Made by a program: the position numbers and the translations under genes. A stretch of DNA of 64,000 bases from Manis javanica (lineage: Eukaryota > Chordata > Mammalia > Pholidota > Manidae), in the NCBI RefSeq assembly GCF_040802235.1, contig NC_133172.1, forward strand, positions 32,445,738 to 32,509,737. The letters run 5' to 3'. Positions 1-12,395 of the stretch are shown piece by piece; positions within the stretch are counted from its first letter, which is position 1, and each line of letters opens with the position of its first letter. The notes below the pieces were generated by a model. That model ran no database searches and had not been told where the DNA came from. It was given only the letters and a program-made list of their open reading frames with translations.

Positions 1-29
1 CTACACACCAACACCCCAGGATGCTTTCT

Positions 30-330
30 GCCCCTCAGCTGTGCCTCAGGGCCTTTGTTCTTGCAGCTCCTTCAGCCAGCAGCGCCCTTCTCTTGGCTGC
101 TTCCCACACCAGCTCTTCCTCAGCCTCAGCTCAGTAGCTTCCCCACCGACCACCCCCACCAAGGAGTCCCCCAAGACCACTGCTTTGCTTGTTTGTTCAC
201 TTGCATATTGCCAGTCTTACCCGCCACGATGGCGGGGGGTTCATGTCAGTATTCTGTCCCCAGTGCCCACCGCAGCACCTGCCAACGTAGTGGGTGCTCA
301 GATATTGTTGGCTGAGTGAATGATGGGCGA
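30..330 (+). repeat. L2 LINE 3' end, degraded
   Basis: The stretch follows the order of the L2 3' end. It begins with the 'cctcagggcctttg' block and ends with a 'gtgggtgctcagatattg' block and a 'gagtgaatga' tail. It is heavily diverged and has no coding capacity. Confidence 0.55.
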
Positions 331-344
331 ATGCACGGAGGTGG

Positions 345-460
345 TGATCAGGGCTGTGATCTAGCTCAGCCCTGACTCACGGTGTGACCTGGGCAGGCTC
401 CCACCGCTCCCTGAATCTCATCTTCCTTAATTGCAACATGAGATTAAACGAAGGATCTTT
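345..460 (+). repeat. MIR SINE fragment
   Basis: The MIR core order is visible: 'gtgtgacctgggcagg', then a 'ctcatcttcc' region, then 'catgagatta'. It is old and truncated. Confidence 0.5.
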
Positions 461-689
461 CCATCGCTATTGGGCGAGTAACCGACTACTGTACACTACC
501 ACTTACCACCATTCTGGGCATCTGAAAGCTTGGGCCTCCCACACTGACACACCTCCTTTAACAAGAATTGATTGCTCACAGATGTGCTTCCACAAGTCTG
601 GCAAAGAAAACCCAAACTGATGAGGTATTTGCTTGTAGGTGGTACAAAATCCAGTCATGTCAGTCTTATTTTTCCACAGCTGGATGTAG

Positions 690-1375
690 ACTCATAAGCC
701 TTTGAAAACTCCCAAAGTTTTTTCTACCATATGATCCAGAGATTTTACTTTTGGATGTTTACTCAAAGAAAATGAAAACTAATTCCACACTGCTATGTTC
801 ACTGCAACATTATTTACAATAGCTGAGAGATAGAAGCAACCTAAATATCCAACAATGGATGAATGGATAAGAAAAATATGCCGTATATTCAATGGAATAT
901 TATATAGCCATAAAAGAATGAAATCTTGCCATTTGTGACAATATGGATGGACCTTGACAGCATTATGCTATGTGAAACAAGTCAGAGAAAGACAGATACC
1001 GTAAGATCTCACTTACATGTAGAATCTGAAACAAACCAAGCTCAGAGAAACAGAGAACAGACTGGTGGTTACCAGAGGCAGGAGATGGAGAGTGGGCAAA
1101 AAGGGGGTCAACAGGTGCAAGTGTCCAGTTATAAAATAAATAAGCCATGATGATGTGATGGACAGTATAGCAACTACAGTTAGCAATATACTATGCTGCA
1201 TATTTGAAAGTCACTAAGAGAGTAGATTTTAAAAGTCCTCATTACAAGAAAAAAATTGTGTGACTATGTATGGTGACTGATGTTAACTAGAATTATTGTG
1301 GTGATTATTTCATAAAATATACAACTACTGAATCATTAGGTTGTGCACCTGAAAACAACAGTTATACAAAAAATC
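690..1375 (+). repeat. L1 LINE 3' end (end of ORF2 and 3' UTR)
   Basis: Typical L1 ORF2 C-terminal and 3' UTR blocks appear in order on the + strand: 'accatatgatccagag', 'aacaatggatgaatgg', 'ccataaaagaatgaaatc', 'tggtggttaccagaggcagg' and a 3' tail ending near 'gttatac'. Stops interrupt all frames. The piece is a dead 5'-truncated copy. Confidence 0.85.
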
Positions 1376-2334
1376 CTTTTCAAAAATCTCAGTTTCTTGA
1401 CACTGTAGGATTTTGAAATTGGGACCGTAGATTGCACTGTGGGGCACCGCTGTGGTTGTACTGAGTTGTAAGAGGGTGTGGGCCTCATCTCTGCACTGCA
1501 GGTTGGGGACATCTCTGCCCCTCCCAGATCTCGCTCAGCCTCAGGTCTCTCTGTCCTGATCTATGGAGGGATTCGTGGCTAAGATGTGGAGAAAAATATG
1601 ACTTGAATTATCAGCATAACACACACATCTTGTGTTCCTGGGAGGGTTGTTCATTTGGGTGAAGACTTTGGTGGGTGGTTTGGGTGGGGTTTGGGAACAC
1701 TGTATATCATTTTAAGGCTTGTGGCCTGCAGAAAGTGCTTGAAAGGGCAGGAGGGGGCTGAAATCCATCACTTACTGTGCTTTTCCAAGTTGTTATTTGT
1801 GTCCACACAGATGAAGGGGGGTGACTTTCTCTAGTTTGAAAAGAAACATGATGTTGGGCTGGCTGTGAGTTAATGAGGGAGGTCTGAGGAACTATTTATT
1901 TAAAGACAGTAAAACATTTTGTTTTAAAGTGGAATTTGTAAGCTTGGGCTAGAGTGGAAGGGTCTGAGAAAATGAAGGTGCTTCTAGAAGCCATAGGTGA
2001 GAGGGTTGGATGAGAGAGGAGACACAGTAAAGGATTCTACGGAATTGGAGGCTGTCCATCAGGGGAGCTGGATTATGTTTATTGGGTACCTGAGCTTCAG
2101 CAAAAACTGCCCGATTCACTGATGAGCTTGGAGATATCCCTTAACTGGTCGCAAATACAAGTTTTATAAAGTTATTATTATAAAAGTAATATATACTTAC
2201 TAGGAAATACAGGTTAGTAAAAAAGGGTTTTAAAAATCTACTTACAATCCAACTATGAATTTTGAAGTTACTCTGATTTTTCAATGTACATATTCATAGA
2301 TTTTTTTATTCAGAGTAGGACCATTTTTGCAACC
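1376..2334. other. Intergenic, no feature recognised
   Basis: I see no exon, RNA gene or clear repeat here. The DNA is ordinary mixed-composition sequence with no long open frame. Confidence 0.5.
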
Positions 2335-3625
2335 CACTTTTTTTTTTATTGAGATATAAATCACCTACCATAAAATTCACACTTCGAAAGTGTACAATCA
2401 GTGTTATTTACTACATTCACAAGGCTGTGTAACAATCATCATGATCTAATTGCAGAACATTTTCATCATGCCAAAAAGAAATCTGGTTCCCATTAGCTGT
2501 CACTTCCCATTCCTCTCTCCTTTCAGGCCCTAGCAACCATAAATCTACTTTCTCTCTCTATGGGTTTGCCTATTCTGGACATTTCATATAAATGGACTTA
2601 TATAAGTGGCATTCTGTATCTGGCTCTTTTCATTTAGCATGTTTTCAAGGTTTGTCTATGTTGTGGTATCTGTCAGTACTTCCATTTTATGGCTGAATAA
2701 TATTCCACTGTATGGATATACCACCTTTTGTTTCTCCATTCATCTTCTGGTGGACATTCGGGTTGTTTCTACACTTGGGCTATTATGAGTAACACTGCCA
2801 TTACCATTTGTGTACAAGCTTTTGTGTGCACATATGTTTACAGTTCTCTTGAGTATATACCTAGGAGTGGAGTTGAGGGGTCATATGGTAACTCTATGTT
2901 CAACTTTTTGAAGATCCACCAAGATGTTTTCCACATCAGCAGCATCTTTTACATTTTGATCAGCCACGTCTGAAAGTTCCAACTTCTCCACATCCTTTCC
3001 AACACTTGTTATTTTCTTTCTCTCTGTGGGTGTGAACTAGTATCTCACTGTGATTTTAATTTGCATTTCCCTAATGATTAATGATGTTGCATATCTTTTC
3101 ATGTGCTTATTGGCCACTTCTATATCTTCCTTGGAATAATGGCTATTCAAATCCTTTGCTCATTTAAGAAACTGAATTAGTCTTTTTATTGTTGAGTTTT
3201 AGAAGTCCTTTGTATATTTTGAATATGATTTACAAATATTTTCTCCCATTCTCTTGGTTGTCTTTTCACTTTCTTAATAGTGTTCTCTGAAGCACAAAAG
3301 TTTATAATTTTGATAAAGTCCAAGTTATTTTTTTTTATTTTTTTCCTTTGGTTGCTTGTGCTTTATGTATCATATCTGAGAAATCATTTCCTCATCCAAG
3401 GTCATGAAGATTCACATTGATAATTACTTCTAAGAGCTTTATATTTCAGGTCTTAAATTTAGGCCTCTGATCCATTTTGAATTAATGTTTGTATATAGTA
3501 TGAAGTAGGGGGTCTAAATTCATTTTTTGCATGTGGTTATCCAGTTTTCCCTGCACCACTTATTGAAAAGACCCTTTTTCCCCTTTGAATTGTCTTGACA
3601 TCCTTGTTGAAAAGCAGCCTGCCTT
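2335..3625 (-). repeat. L1 LINE fragment, minus strand
   Basis: This is the reverse complement of L1 ORF2 3' sequence. Recognisable blocks include 'ggctgaataatattccactg', 'tctccattcatcttctggtgg' and 'cacttattgaaaagaccc'. It is about 1.3 kb long and frame-broken. Confidence 0.85.
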
Positions 3626-3659
3626 TAAATTTAGCCTTATATTACAGATGTCTCTCTAT

Positions 3660-4005
3660 GCTAATGAAATTTCTACTGAAATATAACAAACGTAAAGGAA
3701 AATGCAAACATCATGTTTAGCTTGATCAGTTTCACAAAGTATTCACACCCATGTAACCACCACTCAGATTAAAAAAACAGAACATTACTAGACTCCAGAA
3801 GCCCCTGATGTCCCTCCTCCTGGTTACTGCCTCCAACTTCCTCCCCAGTAGGGAACTCTATCCTGGCTCCTGTCACTGTGACTTAGTTTTTCCTGCTTTT
3901 GAACTTTATATAAAGGCTACCAGACAGTATTGTGCTTTTGCATCTGGATTCTTTCACCCAACATATTTATGAGGCTGCCATTCTTGTGGGCTATAGTAGG
4001 TCACT
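3660..4005 (-). repeat. Old L1 3' UTR fragment
   Basis: The 'gtaaccaccactcagat', 'cagaacattactagactccagaa' and 'ccttttgaactttatataa' blocks are typical of the 3' ends of old mammalian L1 families read on the minus strand. It may be a second insertion next to the L1 at 2.3-3.6 kb. Confidence 0.65.
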
Positions 4006-4039
4006 CATTTTCACTGGTTATTAGATTACAGCATCATGT

Positions 4040-4830
4040 TTGGTACATTCACTTAACAAACATTTATTGCATGCCAGGCCCAGTTCTAGGCTCTGGGATG
4101 AGGCAGGGAACAGACAGAAAGATTGTGACTGTTTCCTTGGGGCTCATGTACTTTGGGAGAGAGACTGACGCCGGAGACAATAAGTAAGGAAATATATAGT
4201 ATGTTGTGTGCAGATAAGTGCTGTAGAGAAAATACAAATAAAGCAGGGCAAGGGATGTGGGTGAAAGGAGTTGCAATTGTACATAGAATGGTCAGGGAAG
4301 GCCTCACTGAGGAACTCACATTTAAGCAATGGCCTGAAAGAAGTTAAGGAGGGAGCATGTAGATTTCTGGAGGAAGAGCATTCCAGGAAGGGGAACAGCA
4401 AATGCAAAGGCCCAGAGGTGGTGGCAGGCCTGGCATATTCCAGGAACAGCTAGGAGAGCAGTGTGGCTGTAGCAGGATGAATACGGGGGAATATGTAAGG
4501 AAGGATACAGAGAGGGCACTGGGTGCAAATAGCAATTATAAGGACCTTTGTTGGCTTTTACTCTGAGATGGGACAACAGGAGGGGTTTTGGTAGAGGAGT
4601 AACATAAATTGACTTTTTTTTTTTTTACAGACTCACTGTGTTGAAGAAAGGCTGTAGTTGGAATCATGGAGAACAGATAGGAAGGAGCTCTTGCCATAAC
4701 CCAGGTGAGAGATGACAGTGATTTGGACCCAGGTGGTAATGGCTATGGTTTAAGAAGCAGCTGCATTTTGGACATATTTTGAAGATCGAGCTGGCAGTTT
4801 GCTCCCAGGTTGGATGCAGGGGTATGAGAG
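4040..4830 (-). repeat. L2 LINE 3' end, minus strand
   Basis: Reading on +, the reverse complement of the L2 tail comes first (an 'aacaaacatttattgcatgc' block). The 'ggtcagggaaggcctcactg', 'agagcattccaggaag' and 'gcaaaggcccagagg' blocks follow. The same module recurs at 7.1, 16.7, 35.2, 41.0 and 60.8 kb. Confidence 0.75.
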
Positions 4831-5064
4831 AATATGCATTAAGTTTTTCAGGGTCAGTTTTCTTAAGCAATCTGCTATTATTGGGCATTTAGGAAGGAGG
4901 CTTCTGCCTTTTCACTCTTAATAGGTAAGATAGTGGTGAACATCCTTGTAGATAGAGCTATACACTATCTGGAAAGATTTCCCTGGGGCAGATTCAGTCC
5001 TTCTAACTCCTCATTTCCCAACCTCAGCTGTGCACCTGCTGAGCAGGTATTTACCCAGAGGTAG
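4831..5064. other. Short unassigned intergenic stretch
   Basis: Nothing is recognised here. It lies between the L2 and MIR elements. Confidence 0.4.
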
Positions 5065-5282
5065 TGTGGGGAAGTGGTTGGAGCATGACTGTTGGTGCCA
5101 CACTCCTGGGGCAAATCTTGGCTCTGCTATCATTACTTCAGTAGTTATTTAACTTTCTTGTGCCTCAATTTCTTCATCTACAAATGAGGGATAATGACAG
5201 TCACTACCCTGTGGGAGGGATTAACTGAGTTGATGTTCGTAAAGCCTGGTACAGAGTAAGCACTATGTATGTGTCAGTTATT
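5065..5282 (+). repeat. MIR SINE, near full length
   Basis: All MIR landmarks appear in order: a 'gtggttggagcatgac' tRNA-like part, 'ttggctctgctatca', 'gcctcaatttcttcatct' core, 'gggattaactgagttgatg', and the L2-like tail 'gtacagagtaagcacta'. Confidence 0.8.
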
Positions 5283-5729
5283 TTCCTTTATATTGACTTC
5301 ACATTCAAACACTTCCAAATGCAAGTGTTTTCAAAGAAAGGCTTATATTAACACCTTCAATGGAAAATCAGTGCCACTTGTTTGGAACAATAGGAAGTCA
5401 TAAAATAAATTTAAGGGAAACAGAGCAGTGCTGTTAAATTCGAGTTAGATATAGTTGCAGAGCCAAGCTGACTAGGCAGAGCTAGAGGGGATTCAAGCCC
5501 TATTAGTACTGCAGTGAGCGGCAGGCTGATACTTAAACAAGCATAGAAAGAAAAATGAAAAAAGAGGAACTTTAAATGCCCTGTCCACGCTCACCTAACA
5601 CGTCACCCATCAGACTCCGGAAAACACTGGCCTAGGATTTCACAATACTGAGGGTGACTTACTGGCCTCTCTAAGGGTGCGTCCGTCAATACTGGCACCG
5701 ACAGCTTTCCTAGCTTTTCATTGCACAGG

Positions 5730-6150
5730 ATGTCTCCGTGTGAGTGTGGGTGGGGGGGAGAGCTGGGAGGGAGGCTGGTCCTGAGCTTCTCTCCGGGGGA
5801 AAGGAGGCCCAGAAAGGGGGTCACGCCGGGCCCGTCCTGCCGGCCGCAGGGGCGCTCTCTGCTCCGCGGGCGGCGGGCCCCGTGGGGATCGGAAGGGCGT
5901 GGCCGGCAGGGCCGTGGGGCTGGGCAAGGGGGCGGGGGGCCCGGCGGTGGAGGCCGGGGCGGCGGGGCGGGGCGAGCGGCGGCGCAGCGCCCGCGAGGGC
6001 CCAGCAGAGCCGGAGCCGGGAGTGGCGGCCCGACTGAGCGGAGGGGGCCGGCGCCGGTGGCCCGCGGTGAGCGCGCCCGTGCCCCCGGCCCGGAACTCGG
6101 ACGCCTAACTTCAGAGCCGTCCAGGCCCCCGGTGAAGGAAGGGGTCTAAA
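5730..6150. promoter_or_regulatory. CpG island, probable upstream NOD2 promoter
   Basis: An abrupt GC- and CpG-rich block sits in ordinary DNA, with dense GGGCGG-type boxes around 5,925-5,985. A possible splice donor (GTGAGC) lies at about 6,066. It sits about 5.5 kb before NOD2 exon 2 on the same strand. Human NOD2 has an upstream alternative start some kilobases before the classical exon 1, which fits. The alternative is the promoter of a minus-strand neighbour; SNX20 lies upstream of NOD2 in other mammals. No TATA box is evident. Promoter identity is inference; the CpG island itself is seen directly. Confidence 0.65.
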
Positions 6151-7114
6151 TGGAAGGTTGAAGGAAAGGGGGCGTCTTGAGGTTGGGGAGCCCCCTGGCG
6201 GGCTGTGGCTACAGAGGATAAGGAGGCTTGGGGGTGTGGGCGAACTGCTGGTCCCCAGGAACGCTGGAGGCCTGGTGAGAGACCGTGGTTTGGGGATCCA
6301 GGCGTGTGTGGCGGGAGATCCTGCAGGGTAAGAGCTGGTTACCCAAATCCCGAGGCACCCGGGGAGCCGGCCTGGAAATGAGGCCAGGTGTCAAATTTCA
6401 GCGGGGTTACTCTCCCCGGGCCTCAATTTCCTCATTTTTACTGTCTGTGAATAGGTGGGTATACGTGAGAGAGTGGATGACCTCTAACCCTACCTGGGGC
6501 CCTGTAACTACTATGGGAGTCTCCTCCCACTGGTGGGGTGGAGGCCCCAGCCCAGGTAGGCCGGATGCCAGCACATCCTCTGTGCTGTTTGACCTCTCCA
6601 CTTCACGTTGGGGAGCAGTCATCTGGTCCTACTTGTTTCCAACAAACTAAAAAGCCTCCCCAAATCCCCTAGGGAAGACCCTCCCACAGCGGGACCCCTG
6701 GCTCTGACTCTGCTCTTGCTTCTCCCTGCATGGCCTTGGTCTTTCCCTGGGCTGTACCCTGCCCACGGGGTCTGTCTTCCATAGAGGGAAGTCTGTCATT
6801 GGCCCCTTGGTGAAGACCAGAGTGACATTCTCCTTGCCTCTGCTCTCCTGTCCCAATCCCTCCGCCTCTGCATTTGCTGGTTACCCAAATCCCCTTAGCT
6901 AATCTACAGCTGGGATCTGAGGCTAGAAGGGACCCATCTGGTCTGCTCACCTGTTCCCCAGCGCAGGATCCCTCTGCTGCATGTGCTCAGTGGTGGGAAC
7001 TAGTTACTTATGAGGGAGCTGTTCAGAGTCCTCCAGCTCTCATTTCATTTAGCTAAAATTTGTGGCTTGCAAATTCCACCCCTGGAATCCGATTCTGCTT
7101 CCTGGAACCAGGCA
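6151..7114. other. Region between CpG island and L2, no exon recognised
   Basis: GC-moderate sequence downstream of the island. A short MIR-like scrap (a 'gcctcaatttcctcat' block at about 6,421) is the only thing recognised. Confidence 0.4.
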
Positions 7115-8640
7115 GAGTAAATTCATTCTTTTATCCATTCAAACAATCTTTATTAGTGTACTGGGTGAGATCCTGGGGAGACAGTAATGAAAAAATTATA
7201 CTAAACTCCCTGCCTTCATGGAGGTTGTATTCTAGAAAGGAGTCGGACAGCCATCAAATAAGTAACTACATGATATATCGGGTGGTGAGCAGTGCTCTGG
7301 AGGAAAACAAGGCAGGCAAGGGGGATGAGAAGTCAGGGTTGGGTGTTGTAATTCTATACAGTGTAGTCAGGGAAGGCCTCTCTGAGATGGTAACAGCTGA
7401 GCGAACCATTGAAAGAGGTGATGAATGAACTATGTGAATATCTGGGGGAAAGGAGGTATCTTCCCAAAGAAGGAAGAGCATGTGTAAAGGCCCTCAGGCA
7501 GAAGCATGTGAGGTGGGAGCAGGTCTGGCTTGTGTGGCTGGAGCAGGATGAGTGAGGAGCCAATAGGGCCTTAGTAGGAAGTGAGTGCACAGACGTAAGG
7601 GGTGGGGTGGTGGGGGTCCACTGCATGGGCGGTTGACATCAGTGGTGAGGACTCTGGTTTCCCCTTTGTGCTGTGCAGTGGGAGCCCCTGGGGCAGTGGT
7701 GTCACCTGCTCTGACTTCAAGGTTAGCAGACTCACTGTAGGGAGTGAGGGCAGAAAACAGTGAGCAGGGGGAACCAGTGAGGGGCGCACTGTTGTCATTC
7801 TGGGGAGAGACAATGGGGGCTTGTACTCATGGCATAGAGCTAGTGAAAAAAATTAAATTTTTAGATTTAGGATCTATTTTGAAGGTGAGGTCAGGAGGAT
7901 TTGGGATGCAAGAAGAAAGGTAAAATCAAGGATGACTTGGAGGTTTCTGGCCTGAGCATCTGGACGTTTTGAGCTGCCTTTAGCTGAAATGGGACCTGTT
8001 TAGGAGGAAGATCGGGGGTGTGGTTTGTGCTTAAGTTGGAGATGCCCATTAGGTATCCCTGTGAAGATGTCCAGTAGGCAGTTGGGACATTTTAATGTGG
8101 AGGGAGCTGAAAATGAAACTGTGGGCATCATCACCAGATAGCTGGTGTTTAAAGCCACAAGAGCAGGTAGGCTCACGTGGGGAGACAGTGATACAGAGAA
8201 AAGAGGGCCAATCAGAGAGTTCTGAGGCTCCAGTGTTAGGAGGACCAGCCAAGGAGACATTAAGAGCAGCCAGAAGGATGGCAGTCCTGGACGGCAGTGA
8301 GGAGCGTGCTTCAAGGAGAGAGGGAGCGACTCTGACTGATGCCTTTGGCAGAGGCAGCAAGATGAGGGCTGAGAATACAGCAGTGTGGAGGTCACTGGTG
8401 AGGAGAAAAGGCCCTGGGGCTGGAGTACAGGGTACAGGATTGGAGGGGAAGGAAAGGCAGCAGGACAGATAACAAGGAGTCCTGCTCTGAAGGAGGCAGG
8501 GAAATGGGGTTGGAGTCAAGAGCAGAAGAGAGGGCTTTACTTTCATGATGGAGAAATTAGTTTGTGTGCTGGTGGGAAATGTTCTGGAGAGAAGCTTGCT
8601 GAAGGGGGCCAGAAAGGAGGGTGACTGCAGAGAACGGGGA
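7115..8640 (-). repeat. Long L2 LINE fragment, minus strand
   Basis: The 3' part is clear: 'cattcaaacaatctttatta', 'ggtcagggaaggcctctctg' and the 'aaaggccctcaggcagaag' block. Sequence typical of longer copies follows ('gatgcccattaggtatccc', 'ccagtaggcagttggg', 'gaggtcactggtgagg'). At about 1.5 kb it is one of the longest L2 remnants in the window. Open frames on both strands within it are chance. Confidence 0.65.
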
Positions 8641-10930
8641 TGTGTCCAGCGCCTCAGTGCAGGCTTGGCCTCTGCTCAGAGCCAGGACGGTTCAGAAGAT
8701 GCAGCCTCCCTGGGCCTCTGTAACCCTTCCGTCCAGGGGCCCAGCGGGCTGAGGTTTCAGCACTTAAGCCAATCAGCTGGCTCAGGGCTCCAGGGAACCC
8801 AGGCTGGCTGTGGTCTCAGGAAGGAGGGAGGTCTCAGGGCTTGGGGATGAGGCAGGGCCCACCTGGGTTGCCCCTTTCATTTGACCCTCTGTTTCAGCAA
8901 GGAAATGCCCTTTGCTTTGTGTGGGCCTCACCTTTCTTGGGGAGAGCCTATAATGACTCCAAAGTTGTGGTAACTGAAGTAGAGAAGAAACAGCAGTGGA
9001 AACAGACTGATTTGTGTAGTCTGAAGTGGGGAAGTCTGAACAGGTGATTAAGGGGCAGGAGGCAGGATTTTAGGGAGTTTTTCTGAAGTGAGTGATGAGA
9101 TGTCATCTGATCTCTCACCTCAGTTTAAACTGAAGCGGAGGAAACTTAGCTAGACATAATGAGGAACTTCCTGAGCTGGTCAGTGAGGACAGCAAGGAAG
9201 CCAGGTCCTCTCCCCTGGCTGGTTATGATGAGAAAGGACCATGCCTGCTCAGAGACAGGGGCTGGCCAAACTGGTCCTCGGGGATTCTCCCTTGGAAGAA
9301 GGCCATGGCAGAGAGAAGCTTTTCCAGCTGCTGTGGGAGGGAAGAACACCAAACCTTATATGACCCAGGCCTGTGTCTCCCTCCTGGTGTCCACAGAGCC
9401 CTGTCTCCATCAGTTGGGTGTGCGTGGCTCAGCTTCTGTCAGCTGCCCAGACTCGGTGTGTTTGAGAAGAGCCCCTGCTTACTCACAGCTTGTCCCCTCG
9501 TGGGTGAGTGCATCTGTGGCTGTGTCTAATCCCCCAGTGAGGTATGTCTCTCCTTCTGCACAGTGGGTTGACCAACTCTGGCTTCTGGCTCATCCTCTTG
9601 GGGTTTCCCCAGTAGGTGGGGTCTGTGAGCAGATCTAGGCCTGCCACTCAGCCTTTGCCTTCCTGCTCCAAACTGCTCGCTGGTGACTTGGCCATGCCTG
9701 CTCTACCAAGCTAGTGACCTTCAGTGGAGGAGAGAGTGGCTGTCCATCCTTAGGCTGCACACATGCTCTCCAAGCCTCAGGTCAGCCGGAGTGCCAGCCT
9801 CATTTCTGGACTGTTCCCAGAGGGAGGTCTGGGTAGTTCTTTTCCCCTGTACCAGGGCAGGGGTGGTGATGGGGCTGGTATTTCCGTGGCTGAGAACTAC
9901 TCCAGGGCAAACCCAGAGCTCTTCCTGCCTTTTCTTGTTCTCTCCTCTCTCCCCCGCCACCTCTCTCCTACCTCCTCTGCTTGCCAGTGGGCTCTGGGAG
10001 GAGGCCATAGACAACTGTTAGCTCCTGGTGGGAGCAGCCTCTGGGTGACTCCCTCTGTCTCCCAAGCTGCCAGGCATGCAGATACCTTTGCTCTCTGTTT
10101 CCTCGTCTGGCTTCCAACCTTAGTGTTGGCAGCATTCTGAGTCGGAAATTTTTCCTTTTCCTTGCTTTGGCCGGTGTATGAGGACAGGCACAGAATGTTC
10201 CAGCCCTTCCACTTGATTGATGGATATTTGACTTGAGCTTCCCAAGGTGCCCACCCTGGGCCCAGTCCTGTGCCAAGCTTTGGGATACCAGGACGAGGAA
10301 GACCCAGGCTTCATCTTGGACCAGGAAGGGAGTGAGACAAATAAACAACCAAAAAGAAAGATGCAAAATCCCCAAGCCCTATGGCATGTGCTCCCTTGAC
10401 TATCTCAGAATGTCCCTGTTTTATAAAAAGAAGAGGCATTCTTCTATTTCCATGCCCACTTGGTTTCACTTTCATTTTCTCTGGGAACCGCATCAGTGTG
10501 CATTCCTGGACCCTGTGACACTCACAGAATGGATCCAGCTGACAGACTGTCTGCCGCTTGGGGACCTCCAAGGTTTGAAGCTCTCAGGGATTGTTTCCCC
10601 TCAAATTCTCAGAACCTAGAGTGTAAGGACTGAGCCCAGAGCAAGCCATCAACAGACAAAGTCAAGGTGGAGAATGTAATGTGTGGTGGGGAGGGAGAGA
10701 GATGGAGGTGAGGGCTGGAGGCCAATTGGGAGGGGACAGTGATAACACGTCAATGCACCCATAAGCTCCAAAACTACTTAGTTTGCACCATGATTTTTGC
10801 TTCTTCTAAGTTAGAATCTTTAATGTTCTGGGTCTGTCCCTTGGGGTAGCACCGGATTCCCTATACAGGCAGAGTCTTGGGTCCCTTGTGGGGAGCCCAA
10901 ATAGAAAGGGAACAAAGACGTGCATTTGGG
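8641..10930. other. NOD2 5' flank and intron 1 region; exon 1 not found
   Basis: NOD2 exon 1 (5' UTR and the first few dozen codons) should lie somewhere before 11,537. A weak resemblance exists near 9,240-9,310 (an 'atgcctgctc' start and a 'ttctccc' end), but I cannot support an exon there. No other gene is recognised. Confidence 0.4.
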
Positions 10931-10934
10931 AATT

Positions 10935-11145
10935 TCCTTGCTTCGGTTCAAATCCTAGCTCACCTCATCTAAGTGTGAACCCTTGTACAAGTCCCTTATC
11001 CTCTCAATGCCTCAGTTTCTTCATCTGTAAAATAGAGCTGATTATAGTACCTACTTCAGAGTGGTTGGGAGCGTTAAATGGATTCATACATGAAAGCATT
11101 TAGAATGGTCTTGGCACACTGTATGTGCCTAATAGATATTATTGA
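10935..11145 (+). repeat. MIR SINE
   Basis: MIR landmarks: 'ggttcaaatcctagctcac', 'tgcctcagtttcttcatctg', 'gcgttaaatggattcatac' and 'cacactgtatgtgcctaatag'. Confidence 0.8.
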
Positions 11146-11284
11146 AGAGAGAGCTGCTATAGCCTAAATCCAATAGCAGGGAAGAGCCCTCTCACAAACC
11201 CTCAGAGAGAACTCTCTGATCCCTTGGGAGATGCTGCTCCTAATATTAGCTCAAGCCTTTTTAAATTTCTTAAGCCAGGGATGA

Positions 11285-11415
11285 AGCATGACTGTGGGAG
11301 CCAGGGGTCTTGATTTAACTTCTGGCTGCTTCAAGCTCTCTGTGGGACCTTGAGCCAGTTTCTTGCCTTCTCTGGGCCTCAGTTTGTTCATCTCTACAGT
11401 GGGGAACTTGGATTG
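11285..11415 (+). repeat. MIR SINE fragment
   Basis: MIR core: 'gggaccttgagccagtttc', 'gggcctcagtttgttcatct', 'acagtgggg'. It lies just upstream of NOD2 exon 2. Confidence 0.7.
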
Positions 11416-11536
11416 GGTAGTGTCTGAGGGTAGAACCCCAGCTATTTTGGACTTGTGGGGCGGCCAACTTGCCCCCTCCGGCACCCCCCTGCCTGCTTCT
11501 GGAAGACTCCTGTTTTGACCTCACTCTCTTCCCCAG

Positions 11537-11994
11537 GTTGGGAAATGTGCACACAGGAGGTTTTCCAGGTACAGAGAAGCCAGCTAATGGGGCTGCTGGT
11601 CTTGGGGTTCCTGGAGGGCTTTGAGAGGGTCCTGGACTGGCTGCTTTTCTGGGAAGTCCTCTTCTGGGAAGACTTTGAGGGCCTCAGCCTCCGAGGCCAG
11701 CCCCTCTCCCACTTGGCCAGGTGCCTCCTGGACATTGCAGAATAAAGGTGCTTAGGGCTGTGCACAGCTGTTGTGGCTGTCCAGGAGGCCCACAGCCAGT
11801 GCCTCCAGCTCCCTGGCTGCTAGGACTCCCACTCACCCCACCCAGCCCATGACCTGCAAAATCACCTGCCAGACATCGCCAGGAGACTCCACAGGCACGT
11901 GGAGGGCATGTTGAACCTGGCCCAGGAGCAGGGCTTCTTCAGCCTGTATGAGTGTAATGAAATCATGCTGCCCATCTTTACGTCATCCCAGAGG
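11537..11994 (+). pseudogene. NOD2: NOD2 exon 2 remnant (CARD region), two stops
   Basis: The acceptor (ccccag, AG at 11,535-11,536) and donor (GTAAGG at 11,995) are intact. Translation from 11,539 gives a clear CARD1 sequence (residues WEMCTQEVF, then [28 protein letters not shown]). TAA at 11,743-11,745 ends it after small local indels. TAG at 11,821-11,823 replaces the Trp in the 'GCW' position. The tail ([28 protein letters not shown] and on) remains recognisable to the donor. Net length is three codons short between the first break and the TAG. Confidence 0.93.
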
Positions 11995-12169
11995 GTAAGG
12001 CACTTCAATCCTGTGTAATCAAAATTCACAGGAAAAGGGTGTCTAGTCACCAATACTAATTTGTTTTCATGAAGTCAGCACTGTGGGTCATGGGATTCCC
12101 CCTCAAAACGTAGCCAGGCAGGTAAAAGTTGTTCTAGATTTTGGGTATTACACCACTTCTGATGAGATG

Positions 12170-12395
12170 AAGTGTTGGGTGATAGCCATGGGCTTGACTT
12201 CTGGAGTCAGAAAAATGTAGGCTCAAGGCCCCTCTGTAGTACCTCAAGCTTCTCAGTGGACCCTCTCCATCCTGATTTCTCCTGTCTCAGCTTCCTCATC
12301 TGTAAAAAGATTTGTGTAATGCTTAGAACAGTGTCTAGCACATTGGAAACACTCACTAACATTACCACTGGCCGCTATCAATTCTGTTATTTGTG
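12170..12395 (+). repeat. MIR SINE
   Basis: MIR landmarks: 'gggcttgacttctggagtca', 'tctcagcttcctcatctgta', 'gcttagaacagtgtctagca' and a terminal 'cactaacattacc'. Confidence 0.75.

Noticed and set aside
5721-6149. 142-codon open frame in the CpG island
   Set aside because: It is Gly/Arg/Pro-rich low-complexity translation of GC-rich promoter DNA, with no domain and a frame that stays open only because of high GC.
8049-8546. 165-codon open frame, minus strand
   Set aside because: It lies within the long L2 fragment and shows no resemblance to the L2 ORF products; chance opening.
9240-9310. Possible NOD2 exon 1
   Set aside because: There is only a weak resemblance at the start codon context and the end, with no convincing donor or protein similarity.
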